Counted from the stretch's first letter, positions 34,275 to 46,342 are shown. The stretch is DNA of 64,000 bases from Pseudorasbora parva (GCF_024679245.1 NC_090174.1:50413538-50477537), one strand, 5' to 3'. Notes: generated from the sequence alone by a model not told the origin. Numbers and translations are program-made.

Positions 34275-35831
34275 TAGGGCTGCAGCTAACGATTCTTTTT
34301 GTAATCGATTAATCTAGCACTTGATCGATTAATTGATTAATCAGATAATTATTACTTTTTTCTTTATTAAAGAGAAAATAAGACCAGTATCTTAAAATTA
34401 ACATCTAATTTGTTTGTTTTTTTGGAAAGATTTAGTTTCATTGCTGAAATTGCATACATTAATAACTGTGAAACAATTTTAATGCATACAATTGACAATT
34501 CAAATTACTTAAAAAAGGTAAACATAGATCAATCTAAAACTAAACATACAACCAATAAACGAAAATACTATTAATATAAATAACAATAATGCCTAAACAT
34601 TGTAATCATGTTGTGCAAATTAACTTTCATGTTTCAGCTCTAGCTCAGGCATGGCATAAGCATACGTACTGTCTTCTGGAGGCTTTGTGGCTTTTGTAAG
34701 AAGCTAAAAATATTGGACAGGAAGGACACTTCAAATAAGAACTAGAGAGATGGGCATACTAGAGATGCGCAGATCAGCTCTAACGTCACCGAATTAGCTG
34801 TTAAAAGCTAACAATCCACCGGCACCCGATCGTCATAAATTCAAATCCTCAGTGTTAAGTGCGATGTTATCGTTACATATTAGCTACACTGAAATGCTTT
34901 AAAAAAACAAACGTATTTGGCGAAATTACATTTCTTAACCTAAACCAGGGTTGACATCACACGGAGGAGTAGCCGCTGGAACGCGAGCAAACACGAGAGA
35001 TGAATTTGTATTCATTTCAGATAAAGTACATTGCACATATAGATGTACATTTATAGATGTACATTTTGAGCTAATCATTCCTCATTGCAACACAACTTGT
35101 TTAAATAAGCTAGTAGCTATAAATCAATGAAAGCAGGCAGCTTTGAAAGCACGAGTGCTGCACGTCTCACACGTTACTGCATGTTCTGATGTTTGTTGCG
35201 CATAGCGTTGAGAACATTTTAATGGTGTATCTCGAAGATATTATCAAGTATATATAAAGTCTCATTAAAGATTACACACACACACACCATAATGACGGTG
35301 ATCCATGTGCAAAGCTGCAAACTCCATCGCATTCATGTGTTTGGAGTTGCTCATATCTCCTCAGCTGATGCACGAACTGCCGTAAATGAAACTTAAATGT
35401 TCAGCATCGCATCCTGAAGCTCAACACACGGTTGTCTTCATTTTAAAATAGCGAGACTAAATTATAATACCAGTGCTGATGCGGCTCTCTCTCTCGCATT
35501 GCGGTCTTTGATCTCGACATGAGCTGAAAACAAAAGTTAAGAACGACACACATTCGTTGTGTTTTACTGTGAAATAGAGTTCTGCGTCTATTCTATAGTC
35601 TATAGTCTGCGTATATTAAAATCAACACATTAATGATTTAACTCTCATCCACCTGCAATTTTTGGGATGTTTACCCACCTGAACCACGGATATAACCTTA
35701 CACAAAAAATGTTTTTCTGCGACATCCATGTGTAGTTAAATGGACTAAAATCTTCGAGGCAGATTATTTTGCCTCAAGGATTTTTTTTAATTACATTAAC
35801 TCGAGTTATTCGATGAATCGTTTCAGCCTTA
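34275..35831. mobile_element. hAT non-autonomous element, 1,557 bp, with target duplication
   Basis: Begins TAGGGCTGCAGCTAACGATTC and, read from the right, TAAGGCTGAAACGATTCATCG. Perfect 8-bp duplications GTTGTGGT lie immediately outside (34267-34274 and 35832-35839). Subterminal 'atcgattaat' and 'actcgagttattcgatg' motifs are typical of this family. No frame over 60 codons is present, so it must have relied on a transposase made elsewhere. Confidence 0.92.
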
Positions 35832-35839
35832 GTTGTGGT

Positions 35840-37290
35840 CATGTCTAGACTAATTTTAAAATCCTTTCTCTTTCCTTGGCGATCGAAGTCAAACCTTGTT
35901 GTTGTTACAGCTACACTCAAATGTTGAGTTGATAAAAATTCAAATCAATACAATTTAGCCTTGTCGTCCTATATACCGGTAATGCTTGCTTGTCTTGAGT
36001 GGGTAACTATATTTATTAGCCATTCCACTGGCAGTTTCAGTCATTTTCTAACCCTTCTATAAAAAGTATATATCTACCGGTATTACATTATTACCACTGA
36101 AATATTAGCTGCTTGAAACACATAATTTACTTAATACTCCAAATGTTAAATAATACAAAAATAATACTAACAAGCTGTTGGTACAGTGCATTTCTAAAAG
36201 AAAGCACCATATCCAAGTAAAATGCCATAATGTAAGTTGGCTGTCAAAAACCGTCCTGTCTCACTTTAGTTATTTCCAATTAAAACCTACAACTGGGTTC
36301 ATTATTAAACTAAAAAACTGACCTTGCTTCATAATGTAACGTACATAGGTGAAATTAATAATCGAAAATGTAAAAAAAATGTAGGGTGGTGACCAAGCTG
36401 AATGTGATCTAGCAGTCGATTGGGAGAACAGTGCAGAGTTTAGGCGGACTAAATCTTTGGAGGCATATCTGTCACCAAGGAGAAGGTTTCAGAGTTATTA
36501 TATTTTAATTAAAAAAATATTATATAAGAAAATAGAAACCAACAAACATATACATGGATAACTCATTCACAATGAGATCAATAACATGCATTTAACAAAA
36601 TAAATAGGGTAATTTTTCATTTCAAGCCGTATATAGTCAGCACCCTTGTAGTCTGGCCAAGGACCATTTAGGATCTGACTAATGTGTAAAGCAACCAAGC
36701 ACACTTCATTCTGTTCAGCGTCATGTTTAGGTGAAAATATAACAAAGTCCTCACAATAACAGACTGGCATGTAAAACTCTTGGACATTTTATAGAGTATA
36801 TGCCTTGAACTACACATTCTATCTAGTGTTAATTTGCATTGCTGTAAACATGGTGGCTTTCTTCTTCTATGGGTTTGCCATCACGTCATCTTTGTTTCCA
36901 GGCGATCAGTTAAAGAACGCAACACACACATCTCCCAGAAATCCTGTGAAATTCCAATCAATCAGAAGACGACGTCGAAACTCCTAAAGTGTTTCCAATT
37001 TTGTGATCAATATGCACCAGACGTTCAGCCAATGGTCAGTGGGCATGACGTCTGTTGTCATGGAACCCTCTATCTTCAGTCAGTTCTGTGTCTGTTCTGA
37101 GGGTCCTGTGTCAAAAAGGTTGGGAATAAATATCTATTCAGATTTATCTTTTGGCTCCACTGTTAAAAAGTCTGTCAGAATAGAAGATTCAGTCCTACAT
37201 GTATATCTATAATTCACTCTGTCAGCCTCTCCATTTTAACTGTCTGTTTTTTCGAGTGCTAATCTGTCTCTGTCTCTTGCTGCTCCCCAG
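35840..37290. other. Unassigned AT-rich DNA
   Basis: No element ends recognised. 36840-37090 carries overlapping short frames without splice support and may be an unidentified old repeat. Confidence 0.35.
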
Positions 37291-37441
37291 GTACTTATCT
37301 TCTTTATGATCTGTGTATAGATGGCTGACAGATCAGACTTTATCTCCTCCTCCTCATGTACTAACCAGAGCCCAGAGGGCAAACTACTAATGAAACAGTC
37401 AAGTTCAAATAAAGAGAAGAATGTCAAGACATTGCTCGCCA
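37291..37441 (+). other. Exon-like segment with start codon
   Basis: A strong acceptor (ctgtctcttgctgctccccag) ends at 37290. The ATG at 37321, preceded in frame by TAG, opens a serine- and lysine-rich frame beginning MADRSDFISSSSCTNQSPEG that runs 43 codons to TAA at 37450. A donor-like GCCA|GTAATT at 37441/37442 would splice before that stop. The codon texture looks coding, but no family is recognised and the Kozak context is ordinary. It could be a 5' coding exon of a plus-strand transcript, or chance. Confidence 0.28.
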
Positions 37442-39204
37442 GTAATTACTAAATGTCTGCGTCTCTCTGTGTGTGTGCGCACGCGCGCTCAAGCGCTTAA
37501 ACAAGTCACAACCTGTTGCAATCATGTAATTAAAACCGTGAGATTGAGAGCACTGCTGTTTGAGCTTTACCAATACACACAGGCACGGTAGGGCTAAACC
37601 ACAAAAGGTTTAACACTGTGGTAAACACAAGAGGAAACGTCTCTGCTGTCTGACAACACGCTCGGACAACACGGCATCCTAGAATTCCTGTCAGAGTAAG
37701 CGCACACAGCAGGAGCAATACTACAGCTCTAGCTGGGCTTTCTGTGCTATGAAAACAATTATGAAAATGAACCAGGAACTAAAAAGGAAAAATGTTGCTC
37801 TTGAACTTCAAATGTAAATCTTTAGAATGAGTTTGTTTGCTTAGTCAAACTCAGTGGGGTGTTGCTGTGGTGTTTCCCACCCACTGCTTTATTCATTCTC
37901 ATTATGATTCGTCCATTTCTGTCTGAAATGCTTCTCTCATGGTTTGCTATAATGATGTGAATAAAGTCATGAGTCATTAGTCTTGCAAAAAATACTGTGC
38001 TAGAATGATGCTTTGGGACATACAAAGACAAAATATAATAAATATCCATCTTAAATATAAATGGGTATGATTCAAAACCATATACATGGTATTTACATTG
38101 ACTCTAAATACCTTGTAAACACATTGGCAAATTAATTTTAGTACAATGGCACACATATTTAATAGTTTTATAACTTAGTGCCAATGTCATAGTTATACCA
38201 TGTGAAATCATGATTGGTTCATGATAACACCACAGTACTTTAAAGGTTTACCATGAAAAAGGATGAGTTTAAGTTAAGTTAAGAAGTTACTTTTGTACAC
38301 TATTACACATCCAAAAAAACCACTATCGGGGTTCCCAAAAAATATGTCAAAATAATCACTAGATTATAGTTATGAAGCTTTAAAAAAAGAAAAGAAGCAA
38401 AACTGTGGTTAGTGAAAATATAAGATACAAAAAAAATAATTACTTTAATAAATTTAATGATATCAAAATATTAAATCTAATGATAAATAAATAAACTGAA
38501 ACTATATTCTTACTGTACATGTCAAAAAAAAAAGAAGGTATTATGGAATATGGCAAGAAAAATAAATGTTAATGTATCCCCAGTGTTAGGAAAGAAAGCA
38601 AACTCTGGCACTTAATCCTCAAAAACAACACTTCTCTGTTCCATCTCCATCTCTGTTTCGCTCACACTTCTCTTTCTCGTTTCTGTTCACAGCCCTTTAT
38701 GAGAATCAACAAACAAATCATTCTTCCTTCAGAGTGGACCGGATCGGACGAGTTTCTGACCATCTCTGAGGTCTGAGTTATATAATGATGACTGCAGATC
38801 ACACCTGGGCAATTATGTGACTCACATGAATAAAACAAAAGAAATACATTCTAAATTGTGTCCAACTCTCCAGAAAGGGAAGGATCTGAACAAGAGTGGT
38901 GAATCCAATTGGTTTAATTCATTAACAGTATTTTCAACTACACACTATCGTTATTTCTGTATTACAAACATTTATACCATTACAGAAGTACTGGGATAAA
39001 CTGTTATAGCCCAGACAAAAACACTATGGAAGCAATCAAACTAATCACCTTTAGAAAGTAACTTTACAGAAGAAAAAAAGAAAGAAAAAAAAACATGTTT
39101 ACAGCCTGGTACAAATTGGGTTTTTGATCTATACAGCTAATTTTGCCCTTCATGACAACTGAGAGGGTTGTGAATTTTAATAACTCATTAGTTTACATAA
39201 AGTC
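37442..39204. other. Unassigned AT-rich DNA
   Basis: A CpG/TG alternating stretch is at about 37469-37488. 38050-38260 has several 'ccatg'/'ggtatt' words like 26320-26730. No genes seen. Confidence 0.4.
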
Positions 39205-39467
39205 TTAAAGTTCTGCATAACAAAGGGCGTGGCCACTTTAAGTGACAGGTGGATTGGTGTTTGTCTGCTGTCTGTTAGTCATCACCTTACCTCAGCTAAA
39301 GTCATGTCCCACCTCTTTGCCCATTTTCTGTTATCCGGGGGTGACAAAGGATATCGCGCTGCCAAGATGGCAACGGCCGACTTTGAGGCATAAAAACTGC
39401 TCTTTGGAACCCTATGGTGATGTCATGGACAATACATCCATATTTTTTTACAGTCTATGGTTTAGAG
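39205..39467 (-). repeat. Interspersed repeat ending AAACCATAGACTGTAAA
   Basis: The right edge read on the minus strand begins AAACCATAGACTGTAAAAAA, followed by 'tggatgtattgtccatgac' and 'cgccatcttggcag'-like blocks, which I recognise from dispersed fish repeats. The left end is uncertain. Confidence 0.5.
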
Positions 39468-39708
39468 TGTGATCTTAAAATACTGTGCTTGACAAAGATT
39501 GCAGTTATGGCCACAAGAGAGACAGCAATCTTTTCATAACTCAACTTAAATGCCATCAACTTTAATAAAATATCTATTTGAGAAATAAACTGATGTGCTC
39601 GTTTCCCCTTGTAGTAAGCAGAAACAAAGAAAACATCTCCAAGGATAAAATCCTAGCGGATGAAAATCCTGGAGATGATGAAAGAGACAAATTACTGCAC
39701 CTCTCTTT

Positions 39709-39710
<2 letters not shown>

Positions 39711-39771
<61 letters not shown>
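39711..39771 (+). repeat. (CA)n microsatellite
   Basis: About 60 bp of perfect CA. The open frames of His-Thr or Cys-Val across it are artefacts. Confidence 0.97.
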
Positions 39772-39772
<1 letters not shown>

Positions 39773-40447
39773 GTCCCAGAGTTCTCCAGCTCGCTCACAC
39801 ACACAGCCATCTATACTAGTCCCTGTTGGGATTTTGAGACATGCACTGTTTCAAAAATCAATAAGCACATCTTGAACGGCAAGAGAAAATATCAAACTTA
39901 AAACAAACATAAAAAGTGCAGTGTCCTCTCTTGAGAGCTGACTGAAACCAACTTATTACAAAAGACACAAGAACAGACAACTTAATTCTCTCTCTGGAAC
40001 ATAAAAGCAAATACATCTAAGTCAACAGAGAATTTAAATGTCAGGCCAAACATCAAACAACAGCGACAGGACTGGGAAAAATTCATATTCCAGGAGGATG
40101 GCGTTACTTCCCTCCCACTCCACCCCACGATAGCACACTTTTTGAAGACAAATGCGTCCCAACTTTTTTTTTTTAGTGGGTCGGACTCTGCAAAATGTTT
40201 ACACTGTAGACAGTTATAAGCTTTCATAAATCCGCCATCACATTTCAATCACATCACAAACTATACTGTGCCACACATCTCTGAATCTACTCCCCCAAAA
40301 AGTGCTCTAAAACAACCGATCGACATTATTTACACAGACGACAGTACCAAAGCCAGTACGCTTCAGTATGACAGTAAACAAATTCTCGCTTACACACAAA
40401 CCGACAGCAAAAGATGGCCTTATCTGTGACAGCCCACCTGTATACGC

Positions 40448-40484
40448 TCACTCTTCCTCATCCTCCTCCCTGCTCGCATCCCTT
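40448..40484 (-). other. Possible short terminal coding exon
   Basis: On the minus strand an acceptor (CAGTCACCCACTTTTAG) precedes 40484. The exon would read RRDASREEDEEE then TGA at 40450-40448, an acidic tail of a kind frequent at protein C-termini. The next 500 bp toward lower coordinates are unique and UTR-like. At 12 codons it is weak evidence by itself. Confidence 0.2.
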
Positions 40485-40867
40485 CTAAAAGTGGGTGACT
40501 GGAATATTACCATGAAATTGTTGGGTAGAAGCGACAGCTTCTTTTAAACCCCCCACTTATGGCTCTCGTTGAAAGAACCAGTGACAACCAGCTCTTACAG
40601 AGTGAAAGAGAGAAAGACAGTAGTGTGGGGGGAAAGAGCACAGGGAAAGGTTTGAAATGTTTCTCCAACACCAAAGCTTATTGCATGTACTTACAGAAAA
40701 GGCTTTTATCATTGAGCAAAGAGAATATGTGACGTGAATACCTGTACTAAAGTCTACCAATCTGTAAAGATGCTCTATGTTGTTCTGTGGTAAAATAAAG
40801 CAATAAGCCATTAGAGACCAGGAGTAAAGTGAAATTATCATTTGAGAGGTGATGCTAGGCATGATGA

Positions 40868-41055
40868 AGTGAAGTGACATGAAGGCCAAGTATGGTAAAC
40901 CATACACAGCATTTAACCCATCCAAGTTTGTGCACACACATTAGGAGTAGTGAACATACAGCAAACCGTGGACACACACACAAGGAGCAGTGGGCAGCGA
41001 TTTACTGCAGCACCCGGGGAGCAATTGGGGGTTAGGTGCCTTGCTCAATGACACC
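40868..41055. repeat. Fish interspersed repeat with CACACACA-rich body
   Basis: 'gcatttaacccatccaagt', several 'gcacacacat...gtgaacat' words, 'ggagcagtgggcagc' and 'ttaggtgccttgctcaatg' form a block I recognise from many fish genomes. The superfamily is unclear to me. Confidence 0.55.
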
Positions 41056-41408
41056 CGGAATTTGAGAATGTTTTCTTTCGAATTAAGTTTGGACGAAAAG
41101 ACAGTAAACATTTGCACAAACACTAAAGAAGCAACTGGAAACACTGCAAATGCTGAAAGCAGAATTCAAAATGTAGCAATTAAGAAACTGATCCACACAT
41201 TAGGGGGAGCTGTGATGCAAAGTGACTGCCACATCTGTTTCTGTCAGAAGTTTAACAGAAGCACAAGGAACACTGATTGGTTTAGTTGCTACTAGCAAAA
41301 TCCTGTCATTGCAACTGTAACGATGAAAGCTTGGCAATTTAAAGACGGCTCTTTCCCACAGCATCATTCATCTTTAAATAATATGATTCGATTCATGATT
41401 TCTGTTTT

Positions 41409-41935
41409 CTGCCTGACAAGCCAGACCCACATCAAGATGTTTGGTCTGGAAACTCACCATTGACAGGGCTCAAACCAAGGGGCGGGATAAACGGTTGTCT
41501 TTCAAACTCCCTCTGCACGCGATAGGATAGCGCTACAACCAACCAGAGCAATGAAGGTGAAGCAGAGCTTGTTGATAGATTAAACATTCGCCGTATCCGG
41601 TCGGCTAAACTCAGAACACATCTTCCCTTTTTAAGAATGACTTCAGTGCCGCTCTTTGTTCTTTTCTCAGAGAAAAGCTTAACTCCAAGTCTTCCAGAGT
41701 CGCGGTCAGAGCTGATTCGAAAGACCGCCGTTCTCCAGTTTCTGTGTTTACTAGAAGCACGCAAACGCAACTCAGCCGTCGTCATTATGGCCCCGCCCAT
41801 CGACTCTATACACGATGTGATTGGCCCGGCAAGAGTTAGGGGATTACAGCTCAGAAGGGTATTGAGAGCTGCTAGACGACACTTGCAGGCAGATTAGATT
41901 TGCTGCCGCTAGGGTGCGTCTAGATTTCTAGGCTA
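41409..41935. mobile_element. Non-autonomous element with TAGCCT ends, copy 2
   Basis: About 527 bp, closely related to 4042-4536 along its length, ending in the same 'ctagatttctaggcta'. The left tip has mutated to TGCCTGACAAG. Minus- and plus-strand frames of 86 to 122 codons across it are not conserved between the copies and are not genes. Confidence 0.72.
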
Positions 41936-42200
41936 GATTTATGTGGTATTTGGAGCTGACAAAATTCAACCCAAAGCTCCTTTGATGACGTGGATGATCA
42001 CGTTACTGTTGATCATCTGTCCGTCACTCCCTGATGATTTCATTGGGCCCAACAGTTTCTGTTCGGGCATAATTACTCCTCTATGGATCAAGTCCAGACC
42101 AAACTACCCGAGCTCAAATGTTTTGGGCGGGGCTGAGTTCGGCTGGCATTCAGGCTATAAAGCAGTGGCAACAGCAATATAGAGCTAAAAACACAATTTA
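41936..42200. repeat. Probable additional repeat segment
   Basis: 'gagctgacaaaattcaaccc' and 'gggcggggctgagttcggct' resemble parts of dispersed fish elements. Boundaries are not visible. Confidence 0.3.
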
Positions 42201-42336
42201 AAAAAATATATTAAATGAATAATAAAATAAATACTTTTTATTGTTAACTAAAACTAAACTATTACAAAATTGTACAAAAGACTTAATATAATTTAAATAT
42301 TTAGTTACAAATATTTAATTAACTAAGCTTATTAAG

Positions 42337-42365
42337 AACAACAACAACAACAACAACAACAACAA
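42337..42365 (+). repeat. (AAC)n microsatellite
   Basis: Nine to ten AAC units in AT-rich surroundings. Confidence 0.95.
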
Positions 42366-42729
42366 GTTAAAGATTTTAATAATTAAGAGGTTTTAAACCC
42401 CATTTGAATTGTAATAATTTAAAATTGAAGTCGCCCAAGCTACTACTTTCTGCATTCAAATTCAATTTCCATGCAGTCACAGTTTTCTATTTTACAACAA
42501 CTTTTAATGTGACTCATACAATCATATTTCAGAGTCTCCTAAATAATATGATCTTTACCATATTCCTCTAAACAAAGCAGATATACAAGACTAGATAAGA
42601 TAACTGTAGAGCTCATCACAGAGGAAAAGGAGAAACAGGAAGGTAATCCGGATCAAATCACCAGTCCTGGCCACTGATATAACTGCACGGTGAAATTCAG
42701 TCAATGCCCTTTACTGCAAACAGCTTGAT

Positions 42730-42854
42730 CTATCTGGTCTTCGTGGAGATGAACTGAAACCACTGTTTTTTATTAGACCCGATCTGTAGAGGTTGCAGGG
42801 GTGGTTTACCTACAGGCCCAGGGCTCATAACTCCTGCCAGCAGAGAGGCTTCAG
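42730..42854 (-). other. Possible terminal coding exon, minus strand
   Basis: A minus-strand acceptor (GCTGAACATTTTAG) precedes 42854. One frame is open for 41 codons to TAG (42732-42730), beginning EASLLAGVMSPGPVGKPP and ending KKQWFQFISTKTR. It is GC-balanced and not in a recognised transposon. No family recognised; it could be a last exon or chance. Confidence 0.22.
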
Positions 42855-43366
42855 CTAAAATGTTCAGCACATCTCAAGAGACTGATCGGGGTTTGCTCTC
42901 ACAGCTTGTAAAGTTTTATTAGAATTTCGATATAAATCCACAGATGGTCTTACCGAATGAACCATGGAGCATTTACTGTCTTCTCAGTAAACACCTCTAA
43001 CAATAAAAAAACTGTAATTTCTATGTAAAATTAATCGATTCAACAGGAGAAAACGTGAAACCTGAGGCATAAACTACTGCTGAATCTATAGGTCAATGAA
43101 AATAGGTCATTAAAATGGTTTCATTTGGAGGACACTGTATTCAGTCTCTGGACTCTAGCCTAGAGACAGAAAGAGCACACAGAACCAGGTAGAAATAGAG
43201 ACATGAAAAAAGGACAATTGAAAGAAAGAAAAAAAAGAAGAAAAACTGAGGAGGAAAAGGAATGATTGACAGTTGGCATCTGGCTGAAGGATGTTTCGCT
43301 GAAGCAGCTGGTGGCTCGACGAAGCTGAGATCAACCTACAACCTTTAGAATAAAGCTTCGTCAATG

Positions 43367-43814
43367 TAGGGATGGAAAGATTACCAGTTTCACGACAAAC
43401 CACGATAAAATGAGCAGACAGTTAGCAATATTGTTTCAAATTGAATTATCATTAAGACTGTGTTTGATTATCGTGATTCTGAAAACTCACGATTAATCCT
43501 GTCCAGCCAGCATAAGTCTGGCGCAGGCACAGCACGCAACATTGTTTTGTGAATGAGAGGAAATGGCAGAATGCAGTGTCAGCGGCAGAAGATTTGTCAG
43601 CCTTCTAAAAGTAATATTGGTCATATTTTGGCTTTTACAAAAGTCCTGAGTTAAACTTAATTGAGTATGGTCACTGTTGGCAAAATATGCAAAAAGAAAG
43701 TCGCTGCTATAGGGCCAAACACTTCGAGTCATTTGCTGGCAAAAAATAAATACATTAACTGCACTACAACTTTTGATAGAGTAGAGACAGCAAAGTCAAT
43801 TTTGAGAAGAAGGG

Positions 43815-43815
<1 letters not shown>
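43367..43815 (+). mobile_element. hAT remnant with BED-finger trace
   Basis: Begins TAGGGATGGAAAGATTACCAG. At about 43622-43750 decayed codons read YFGFYKSPEL-LIE and, in other frames, VGKICKKKVAAIGPNTSSHL, resembling the BED zinc finger at the N-terminus of hAT transposases. Frames are broken. The right end is not found; a TA microsatellite follows. A second copy in opposite orientation ends at 55845. Confidence 0.65.

Positions 43816-43816
<1 letters not shown>

Positions 43817-43896
<80 letters not shown>
43817..43896 (+). repeat. (TA)n microsatellite
   Basis: 80 bp of perfect AT alternation adjoining the hAT remnant. Confidence 0.97.
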
Positions 43897-43902
<6 letters not shown>

Positions 43903-44215
43903 AGATATTCTTTATTAAAGTAAAGGCTCAGACACACCTTCCTAAAATGCTTCTTTTTTTTTTTTTTTTGAAAGCCAAACTGCTTTGTTATGCCTTCCAA
44001 AAGAGGGGACAATTAGAAAACCGAGGTTAAGCTTTAGTTACAACACACTTGTACCAGTACAACCCAAATATTCAACTGTGTGCTGCGCATCTTTCAGAGG
44101 ACTGTTTCTAGCACCTAGGAGAGTACCGGCCATTTCTATGTCTTTTTCGTTTCTACGTTCTGGTCCTGTCATGCTGGCAACGCTCAACTTGGTCGTCTGG
44201 GTCATTAAAGGTAAT
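43897..44215. other. Unassigned DNA
   Basis: A T-run lies at about 43953-43969. No clear features; part may still belong to the hAT remnant. Confidence 0.35.
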
Positions 44216-44346
44216 GGAAGTGAAGTAGGGAAGGGAAGGGAAGTGAAGTGGAAGGGAAAGAAGTGAGAAGGGAAGGACGTGGGGAAGTAGAGGAAGGATA
44301 GGGAAGGGAAGAAGAAAATAAATAAAGAGGAAGGGAAGGAAATGAA
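44216..44346 (+). repeat. Polypurine tract, GGGAAG-rich
   Basis: About 130 bp almost entirely A and G on the plus strand, with irregular GGGAAG/GAAGT units and very few pyrimidines. The 111-codon reverse frame over it (44038-44373) is a compositional artefact. Confidence 0.9.
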
Positions 44347-45234
44347 ATTTTTAAAAAGGATCTTGTTTTTCAACCTACTGTCATGTCAAACACTTTCATG
44401 ATCCAATCAGTTCCTATCAAGTCAAGTATGATACTAGATGTTTTGGTTCAATATCTAGGAATATATTGCATTACAAGAATGCAATTATTTGTGATTGCCA
44501 TTTTCAAGTCAAATTAAATCACTAGTTTAAAAAAAAATACAACAACAACAAATATATATTCTTTGAGATCAGCTATGACATTATATGGCATCATGCTGAA
44601 GACTTTGCTTGGCTACAATTGGAACTGTTATTTTTAAAGTGGATAAAAACCATCTTCTCTGGACAAATGCTGGCATGTTTGTTGTTGTAAACTTTGTCCA
44701 GACAGTATCTATCTCCACCATGATGTTAAAGAAAAATCACGCTCAACTGTTTGCCCTCACACCCTTAAAGGCAACCATCACAGCTTTAGCTTCATGCTAA
44801 CTCCTTCACAATGGGCTTTAGAGGGACTGTGCAAATCGCAGTGGCTTAGGAGTGCTCCCGAACAATGGCTTCTTGTGTGTGTCGTGAATTCCTACTGCTA
44901 GCAGATGGCCAAACTTCTCCCTTTTATTCTGACAGAACTGTGGGGCTGTGTGTGGGTGTGATAAAAAGAGATGGTCTGTGGTGAACTTGTGTTGACGAAT
45001 TAAACCCACCATTATGGTTTCAGCCAAGAGGCTAAGATTCTCTACTCAAGATTATAAATGTTAAGACTGCATAAAGATCACAATGTTAGCCGGTTCTATA
45101 TAGTAGTTATCACAGGCGTTCAAGTCCCAGAACTAAATGAAACCGTGAAAGGTCTACAACTTAATACATAACTGACAAAGTTAGCCAACTCAGTCAGTAG
45201 ACAGAAAACCACCTTACAGTTTAGTTAAAAATAT
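44347..45234. other. Unassigned DNA
   Basis: No repeat ends or splice-bounded frames that I trust. Confidence 0.4.
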
Positions 45235-45429
45235 AGCTTTTTTTCAAGAATTAATAATTTTATTCGGCAAGGATGATGCATTATATTGATTAAAAGTGAA
45301 AGTAAAGACATTTTAAAATTAACTTTTATAAAGAAATGTTGTTCTTTTGAACATTATATTCATTTTTAAAAATGGGGGGAGGGGTTTCCATAAAAATATT
45401 AAGCAGCACAACTGTTTTCAACATTGATG

Positions 45430-45468
<39 letters not shown>

Positions 45469-45660
45469 GTATATTGAGCACCAAATAACACTAAAGACTG
45501 GAGTAATAGCTGATGAAAATTCATTAAATAGAAATAAGAAACCATAAACTAATTTAATATTTTGACATTATTAATGTTTTTACTGTATTGCTCAAATAAA
45601 TGAAGCCTATGTGAGCATAAGAGACTCACCAACTCCAAACTTTTGAATTAAAGTTCATGG
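45235..45660 (-). repeat. Cyprinid interspersed repeat, minus orientation
   Basis: 'ggcaaggatgatgcattata', 'gtttccataaaaatattaag' and 'aagactggagtaatagctg' match the copies at 24160, 60040 and 62080. A (TAA)n run at 45431-45466 interrupts it. Confidence 0.7.
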
Positions 45661-46339
45661 TTCAGAATATTTATTATATTCACAAACAATATGATACAGA
45701 ATTAGATGTAACCAAATTAAGTAAAGCAAAGATTATCAGATGGAGGAACGGATGGATGGCAGGCATACATAAATAGATAAATAAATATTTCAGCTTTTCT
45801 TTTTTTTAATCAGTGCATTACACAGTCACAGTTCCCATGAGGCAGCAAGTATGCTACGAGAATCCTAGATGATTTTAATTATGAAAAAGACTGCCTTCTG
45901 CGCGTCACATAAGAGTAAATCATTTGGCGAGACGGTATTTTGCATGTCATGCCTCATGACATACACACACAGATAAATATGGGGGGCATCTATGGTGAGA
46001 AAGACAGCGAGCTGGGCTGGATCTTTCAGTGCTCTGTTCAACAGATGTGAGGCTGCAGGCCAAACCCTGAGCGCTCTGAATCTCCAAGGACAGGACTCGC
46101 TCAAAAATATACTATTTCATCCTCTCTCTGTATTTCAGCTTTACAGGGCTGCTCTTGACGAGTGATACTGGACAACTCCTCGCCTGATATATCTGATAAC
46201 AAATGAATGATGTTCCTTCCAGAATTGAGGATTTACAGTTCTGGTCAAAACACTCCACAGCTGCTATACTAAACCTGCAGCTTTCCTAGGCTTTTGAATG
46301 CTGTTTTAATACACTTAAGACCTTTTTAGAAAGCTTAGC

Positions 46340-46342
<3 letters not shown>
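45661..46342. other. Unassigned DNA
   Basis: Nothing recognised. Confidence 0.4.

Noticed and set aside
40557..40937. 126-codon minus-strand open frame, the longest after the transposons
   Set aside because: It has no recognisable domain, amino-acid texture typical of translated non-coding DNA, no convincing splice context, and partly overlaps a dispersed fish repeat.
41432..41897. Overlapping frames of 122 (-) and 86 (+) codons
   Set aside because: They lie wholly inside the TAGCCT-ended element and are not preserved in its other copy at 4042-4536.
44038..44373. 111-codon minus-strand frame rich in Phe, Ser and Pro
   Set aside because: Mostly the antisense of a polypurine tract, which lacks stop codons by composition.
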